The notes under the pieces were generated by a model that had not been told where the DNA came from, did not search any database, and saw only the letters and a list, made by a program, of their open reading frames with translations. DNA of 8,825 nucleotides. Origin: Akkermansiaceae bacterium. Lineage in GTDB: Bacteria; Verrucomicrobiota; Verrucomicrobiia; Verrucomicrobiales; Akkermansiaceae. The stretch is from NCBI GenBank assembly GCA_011524615.1, contig WTJZ01000310.1, forward strand, positions 1 through 8,825, in the 5' to 3' direction. Position 1 is the stretch's first letter, and each line of letters starts with the position of its first letter. The position numbers and the translations under genes were made by a program. Shown here one piece after another: positions 4,908 through 8,825 of the stretch.

Positions 4908-6365
4908 ATGAGCAATTCCTCAGATAATAACGGAAATTCACTCGATCTTAGTGGCTTAAGCTTTGGTCCAGCATGGGTCCGTGATGAAGCAAAGCCAAAG
5001 GACTACTCGTCATACGAGGCAAAAGAAGACCGTCCACGCCCTAAGAGAGGTGGTAGGAACAATGGTGGCTTCCAAGGAGGGGGGAATAACAGAGACCGTG
5101 GTGGTCGTAATGATCGTCGCCCGAGAGATGGTAAGAACTTCCGTAGAGATGATCGTCGCGGGGAAAGACGCTTCGAACCAGTCGCTGCTCCAGAAGGATT
5201 TACTGGTGAGGTCATGCCGATCGAAGAAGGCCTCGACCGTCTAGCTAAGCAGATTCTCCAGACAGCCAGAACGTATTCTGTCTTCCAACTCGCGCGCCTC
5301 GTGCTGCAGTCAAGAGAGCGCTTTAACGTAGGGCTCAAGGCTCCTAAAGGACAGAAGCTCTTCCGTAATAATGTTACCTCTGCCAGCTTCCTTACCAAGG
5401 AGGAGGCAATGGCAGACTTCTGGACCTCTGAGGCAAAGCCGAAGTACTACCAAGAAGTCAAGAAAGAGGTCGAAGCTCCGTCAGGGAACTTCACTAAGGT
5501 CGCAAAATGCTCCAAGTCAGGAGTCTATGTAGGGCCTCCGAACCATCACAGTTATCAATCTAAGCTGAGAGAGCTTCATCGTGAGCGCTTTAGCTTCCTC
5601 CCGTTTGAATCATTCCAGCGTCAGGTAATAGTAGAAGAAGGTGAGGAGTCTGTAAATGCATGGATCGAGCAGGAGAAGTTCCAGACGTACTATGCTCCAG
5701 TGAGCGAGTTACCAGCGCCAGTAGAAGGAGAAGAAGCTCCAGAGGTGGATGAGAACCTCCTGATCAAGACGCGTGCAGAGCTCGAGCGTCACTTCCTCGA
5801 CAATTACTTTGCCCAGGTTTACAAGCAGGTTCCGATCTCTTGGGTACCATCTTCTATTAACAAGAAGCTCCTCTCTCCAGGTCTCTTTACTCTTCTCAAG
5901 GACACAATCTCTGAGGAGCGTCGTTACCCTGGTAAGTTGGCATCACTCATGTGCCGTCAGCTCTCGGGACGTAGCGTTGCGGTCTTTAAGATCAATAAGA
6001 AGCTTAATGCGGGACCTAGTCGTCCACACGTTCTCCCTGCGATTGAGACCCTCTCAGATAAGCCAAAGGTGCTTCTCCAATGGGCTCTCGACAATGATGG
6101 AAAAGGGGTCGATGAACTCTGGAAAGATGTCCTACCTGCTGATGTATCAGAGGATGATAAGGCGAGCTGGTTCCATGACTTTAAGTGGCTCCTTACGCAG
6201 GGCTTTGTGACCCTCTTCGAAGACGGGCAAGTCTTCTACTCTAAGAAGGTCGAGACCAATGAACAGCCTAAGAAGGCAGAGGCGCCAGCCAAAGAAGAGA
6301 CCGAACCTGCTCCAGCAGCAGAGACTCCAGAAGCTTTAGAAGAGGAAACTCCATCTGAGGAGTAA
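4908..6365 (+). CDS. RG-rich protein of unknown function, probable RNA-binding
   Basis: I do not recognise a named family for this 485-residue protein. Four parts are visible. A short N-terminal motif, LDLSGLSFGPAWVRDE (12-27), comes first. A disordered arginine/glycine/asparagine-rich tract (about 42-88) follows, with RGG and RG repeats typical of RNA-binding low-complexity regions. A long folded core (about 100-448) comes next, containing YSVFQLARLVLQSRERF, VYVGPPNHHSYQSKL, SWVPSSINKKLLSPGLFTLL and a C-terminal WFHDFKWLLTQGFVTLFEDGQVF that could be a winged-helix-like unit. An acidic Glu/Pro/Ala tail (450-485) ends the protein. There is no signal peptide or membrane segment, so it is probably cytoplasmic. 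The charge layout suggests nucleic-acid contact through the N-terminus. The gene stands alone between a structured leader and a strong terminator. ATG 4908 has no Shine-Dalgarno sequence. Confidence 0.88.
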   Translation: MSNSSDNNGNSLDLSGLSFGPAWVRDEAKPKDYSSYEAKEDRPRPKRGGRNNGGFQGGGNNRDRGGRNDRRPRDGKNFRRDDRRGERRFEPVAAPEGFTGEVMPIEEGLDRLAKQILQTARTYSVFQLARLVLQSRERFNVGLKAPKGQKLFRNNVTSASFLTKEEAMADFWTSEAKPKYYQEVKKEVEAPSGNFTKVAKCSKSGVYVGPPNHHSYQSKLRELHRERFSFLPFESFQRQVIVEEGEESVNAWIEQEKFQTYYAPVSELPAPVEGEEAPEVDENLLIKTRAELERHFLDNYFAQVYKQVPISWVPSSINKKLLSPGLFTLLKDTISEERRYPGKLASLMCRQLSGRSVAVFKINKKLNAGPSRPHVLPAIETLSDKPKVLLQWALDNDGKGVDELWKDVLPADVSEDDKASWFHDFKWLLTQGFVTLFEDGQVFYSKKVETNEQPKKAEAPAKEETEPAPAAETPEALEEETPSEE

Positions 6366-6376
6366 GCTCCCAAAGG

Positions 6377-6392
6377 CAGTGGTTCACCGCTG
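6377..6392 (+). other. Small hairpin downstream of the RG-rich gene
   Basis: CAGTGG, loop TTCA, CCGCTG forms a 6-bp stem with one G-U pair, 11 bp after the stop codon. It has no T-run and precedes the true terminator. It may protect the 3' end of the message, or may be incidental. Confidence 0.3.
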
Positions 6393-6414
6393 TTCTATCG
6401 ATAAATAGACTAAG

Positions 6415-6442
6415 AAGGCACCATGAAGATGGTGCCTTTTTT
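6415..6442 (+). terminator. Intrinsic terminator after the RG-rich gene
   Basis: A perfect 10-bp stem, AAGGCACCAT (6415-6424) with ATGGTGCCTT (6429-6438), closes a GAAG tetraloop and runs into six T (6437-6442). It ends the transcript of the gene at 4908-6365 and separates it from the desaturase. Confidence 0.93.
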
Positions 6443-6543
6443 GATACTGGAGATCGGGGGACTGGAGGGGGGAGAGAAAAAAACTCTGAAAAACGAGTAG
6501 CGCGAATCAGATGTTGTGCTAATTATCGAAAAAACTGAAATCT

Positions 6544-8061
6544 ATGTCGAAGAAGAAAATCGTAATTATCGGAGCGGGACCTGGTGGATTAGCATCGGGA
6601 ATGATCCTTGCGCACAGGGGCTTTGATGTCGTGATTGTCGAGAAGGATGGCAAGATCGGTGGACGTACTTCTGAGATTAAGCTTGGGGACTACTCGTTTG
6701 ATACAGGTCCAACATTTCTGCACCAGAAGTTCACGCTAGACGAGACCTTTGCCGAAGTGGGACGTAATGCGGACGACTACTTGGACCTGATTAAGTTAGA
6801 CCCGATGACTAAGTTAACCTGGGGTGAGACCTCTCTCGAGACGACTTATAACCAGGACCAAATGGCAGAGAACATTGAGAAGTCCTTCCCTGGTAATGCA
6901 GAAGGATACCGCCGATTCATGGCGGATCATGGGGATAAGCTACAGAAGATCTATCCTGTACTCCAGAAGCCCTATCATAAGTTGACCTCATTCTGTCGCT
7001 CGGAGTTGCTCAAGGTGTTCCCGTACATCGCGACCACTGACTCTGTGGTGGATGTTCTGGATCGTTACTTCCCTGATGATAACCTGAAGTTAGCCTTCAC
7101 CTTCCAGTCGAAGTACTTGGGCATGTCGCCATGGAAGTGCCCAGCTCTCTTCACGATTCTCTCATACACAGAGTATAAGTACGGTATCTACCATACAACA
7201 GGCGGACTCTGTAAGATCCCGGAGGCGATGGCTAAGGTCGTAGAGGAAGAAGGCGGGGAGATCAGACTGAATGCTCCAGTGGATGAAGTCCTCTTCGATG
7301 GGACGAAAGCGAAGGGCGTGCGTCTCCAGTCGGGTGAAGTGATCGATGCTGATCATGTCGTGATGAATGCGGACTACGCGAATGCGATGAACTCCATCAT
7401 GAATGGCTTTAGTAAGAGTAAGGAAAAGCTCGAGGAGAAGAAGTACTCATGCTCTACCTTTATGCTCTACCTCGGCCTAGATACGATTTACGAAGACGAG
7501 CCGCATCACCACATCATGTTCGCTGATAATTATGAGGAGAATATCGGCCAGATCTCTGGCGAGCAAGAGGTCTCTGATGATATGTCGATCTATATCCGTA
7601 ACTCATCGATCACAGATAAGACCGTAGCACCAGAGGGGCACTCTCAGCTCTACATCCTCGTACCAACGATCAACTGCCGCCATGGCAAGGACTGGGAAGA
7701 GATCAAGCAAGAGTACCGTGATAAGGTACTCGAGCGTATCGAACAGCGCACCGGGATGAAGGATCTACGTAGCCACATCGTGGAGGAGGCCATCTATACT
7801 CCTGATACCTGGCGCGAGAGCGGAATCTTCATGGGGGCAACCTTTAACCTCGCTCACACGATGGATCAGATGCTCTACTTCCGCCCTCATAATAAGCTGA
7901 AGGGGTACCAGAACCTCTTCCTCGTTGGTGGAGGAACACATCCAGGTAGTGGTCTCCCAACAATCCTCGAATCCGCGAGAATCTCATCTAAACTCATCTG
8001 TGATGAGGAAGGCATCGAGAGTCCCGAGATCGACCTCGCACGTAAGGTGCTAGCTAGTTAA
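6544..8061 (+). CDS. Phytoene/dehydrosqualene desaturase family (CrtI/CrtN-type) flavoprotein
   Basis: A 505-residue FAD-dependent amine-oxidase-fold enzyme. The N-terminal dinucleotide-binding motif IVIIGAGPGGLASG (6-19) is followed by VEKDGKIGGRTSE (32-44) and FDTGPTFLH (52-60). Near the C-terminus, NLFLVGGGTHPGSGLPTILES (457-477) fits the bacterial phytoene dehydrogenase signature. Such enzymes add conjugated double bonds to phytoene (C40) or dehydrosqualene (C30) to make coloured carotenoids; paralogues act as isomerases or terminal oxidases. Several internal stretches, such as YSCSTFMLYLGLD and LRSHIVEEAIYTP, resemble staphylococcal CrtN, so a C30 substrate is possible but not proven. 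No carotenoid synthase or cyclase lies nearby. The enzyme is probably membrane-associated because its substrate is lipid. ATG 6544 sits just before the FAD motif, with an A-rich leader and no Shine-Dalgarno sequence. Confidence 0.92.
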   Translation: MSKKKIVIIGAGPGGLASGMILAHRGFDVVIVEKDGKIGGRTSEIKLGDYSFDTGPTFLHQKFTLDETFAEVGRNADDYLDLIKLDPMTKLTWGETSLETTYNQDQMAENIEKSFPGNAEGYRRFMADHGDKLQKIYPVLQKPYHKLTSFCRSELLKVFPYIATTDSVVDVLDRYFPDDNLKLAFTFQSKYLGMSPWKCPALFTILSYTEYKYGIYHTTGGLCKIPEAMAKVVEEEGGEIRLNAPVDEVLFDGTKAKGVRLQSGEVIDADHVVMNADYANAMNSIMNGFSKSKEKLEEKKYSCSTFMLYLGLDTIYEDEPHHHIMFADNYEENIGQISGEQEVSDDMSIYIRNSSITDKTVAPEGHSQLYILVPTINCRHGKDWEEIKQEYRDKVLERIEQRTGMKDLRSHIVEEAIYTPDTWRESGIFMGATFNLAHTMDQMLYFRPHNKLKGYQNLFLVGGGTHPGSGLPTILESARISSKLICDEEGIESPEIDLARKVLAS

Positions 8062-8066
8062 GCGAT

Positions 8067-8105
8067 AGCCCAGCGAGCACGTCCGCTTACGGCCGCTCGC
8101 TGGCT
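8067..8105. repeat. Long palindrome between convergent genes (REP-like)
   Basis: CCAGCGAGC (8070-8078) pairs perfectly with GCTCGCTGG (8095-8103). With one bulged base the stem extends two further pairs, to 8067 and 8105. The 16-nt loop contains a smaller stem, CCG (8083-8085) with CGG (8090-8092). The sequence is GC-rich compared with its surroundings, and CGCTTACGG (8084-8092) recurs as GCGTTACGG just outside (8110-8118). It sits in the 75-bp gap between the desaturase and a convergent lipoprotein gene. No T-run flanks it on either strand, so a classical terminator is unlikely. A REP-type palindrome or a factor-dependent 3' end structure fits better. Confidence 0.55.
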
Positions 8106-8136
8106 GACTGCGTTACGGTAGAGAGGGGCGCCATTT

Positions 8137-8529
8137 CTATAGTTGCAGTCTCTCTCTTACACTACTAGGTACTTGGCCCTTCCATGTGTCCAGTTCGTAT
8201 AGCTCGGGGTAATCGTTACCTATTTCTGGTTCGATGATGGTCACAATGTAACACTTATGGCCGTCAATGATCCAAGGGTTATTGTTGTCGTCGATGTATA
8301 CTTCAACGCGTCTTGATGAGGACTCATAGAAAGGGAAATGGAAATGAAAAGTCGCTTTTTGATCGCGGAACAGTAAGTATGCTTTTGAATAGTCATCAGA
8401 AGTATGAATCCGCCATTCTTTCGTCTCAGTAAGATATGTCCCTGGTGTCAGTAGTGTATTTACAGGAGCCTTTTTTATGTCTCCGCAAGAAACAAAGAAG
8501 AGGCAAAATAGAAGAGAGTAGATTTTCAT
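8137..8529 (-). CDS. Small predicted lipoprotein, unknown function
   Basis: A 130-residue product with a lipoprotein-type signal: MKIY, a hydrophobic stretch SLLFCLFFV (5-13), and the lipobox FVSC with the modified cysteine at residue 15. After cleavage and lipidation the mature part would be about 116 residues, anchored to a membrane and facing the periplasm or outside. The mature part has alternating polar and aromatic residues (FHFHFPFYESSSRRVEVYIDD) that suggest a small beta-rich domain. I recognise no family. The gene is convergent with the desaturase and visibly more A/T-rich than its neighbours, which fits a lineage-specific or recently gained gene. The coding assignment rests on the signal peptide and length. 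ATG 8529-8527 has no Shine-Dalgarno sequence. Confidence 0.7.
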   Translation of the reverse strand: MKIYSLLFCLFFVSCGDIKKAPVNTLLTPGTYLTETKEWRIHTSDDYSKAYLLFRDQKATFHFHFPFYESSSRRVEVYIDDNNNPWIIDGHKCYIVTIIEPEIGNDYPELYELDTWKGQVPSSVRERLQL

Positions 8530-8825
8530 TACTAGGAAAATAGAGAGAAGTCTCGATCGGTATCGATTAGAGTTACAAAATAGATTTAGTATTTTTAATG
8601 TGGATTATAAATCCAAGTGGGTAAAGGTGTTTTTGCAACTTGAAAGTGGGGTCTAAAGGTCTTCATTAATGGGGAAGGTGCGCTGTAAGTATGATTGTGA
8701 CTACACGTGTTGGTTTAGGCGTCCTTAAATTACAACACACGATGAGAGGTGAGTAGAGGCCGAGAGGTATTCTTTAAGGGTATTTTTTCCTTTTCAGGCT
8801 AGAGGTTCTATGTGTTGGTGTGGGT
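8530..8825. other. Non-coding right flank, no gene seen
   Basis: These 296 bases are rich in A/T in the left half and G/T in the right half, and contain no ORF longer than about 20 codons with any supporting feature. The left part must hold the promoter of the leftward lipoprotein gene, but no good -35/-10 pair stands out. A weak inverted repeat GTGTTG (8707-8712) with CAACAC (8733-8738) is present. I can assign nothing further. Confidence 0.6.

Noticed and set aside
5003..5398. 131-codon minus-strand ORF opposite the RG-rich tract
   Set aside because: Its Pro/Leu/Arg-rich content is a by-product of the opposite RG-rich coding sequence.
8669..8728. 19-residue cysteine-containing peptide ORF in the right flank
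   Set aside because: Short ORFs of this size are expected by chance; there is no ribosome site, conservation data or neighbour to support it.
8707..8738. Inverted repeat GTGTTG/CAACAC
   Set aside because: Six base pairs with a 20-nt loop and no T-run is within chance expectation for this length.

Overview
This is a chromosomal, mostly housekeeping window from a bacterium. The L13 and S9 sequences, an IF-1 with a long basic tail, a moderate base composition, and the lack of good Shine-Dalgarno sequences together suggest a member of the Verrucomicrobiota/PVC group. That placement rests on remembered family resemblance, not a search, and is tentative.

Layout. The left edge (1-230) is non-coding: a heptanucleotide tandem array (1-60), then a roughly 54-bp imperfectly duplicated module (111-216). 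A strong hairpin terminator (231-266) closes the leftward operon rplM-rpsI (ribosomal proteins L13 and S9, 1146 to 290). This operon is transcribed from a recognisable promoter (1208-1237) through a short leader with a hairpin. Divergent from it is infA (1290-1625), encoding IF-1 with about 45 extra N-terminal residues rich in Arg/Lys/Gly, followed by a terminator (1652-1682). All large genes to the right of this point are on the plus strand: an SLC13/DASS-type sodium-coupled anion transporter with two TrkA-C (RCK_C) domains (1791-3629), a Tas-like aldo/keto reductase (3733-4755), an RG-rich protein of unknown function behind a hairpin-rich leader (4908-6365, then a terminator), and a carotenoid-type (CrtI/CrtN) desaturase (6544-8061). 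A convergent small lipoprotein gene (8529-8137) follows across a short gap that holds a long palindrome. The last ~300 bases show no supportable gene.

How the parts fit. rplM, rpsI and infA are translation genes arranged around one 143-bp divergent control region. The other genes look like separate units with no evident shared pathway. The desaturase implies carotenoid synthesis in the cell, but no synthase or other carotenoid gene lies in the window. The most interesting items are the obligatory N-terminal extension of IF-1, the RG-rich unknown protein that shares the hexapeptide RPKRGG with it, and the structured leader in front of that unknown gene. I see no phage, IS element, CRISPR array, tRNA or rRNA, and no clear new multi-gene system.
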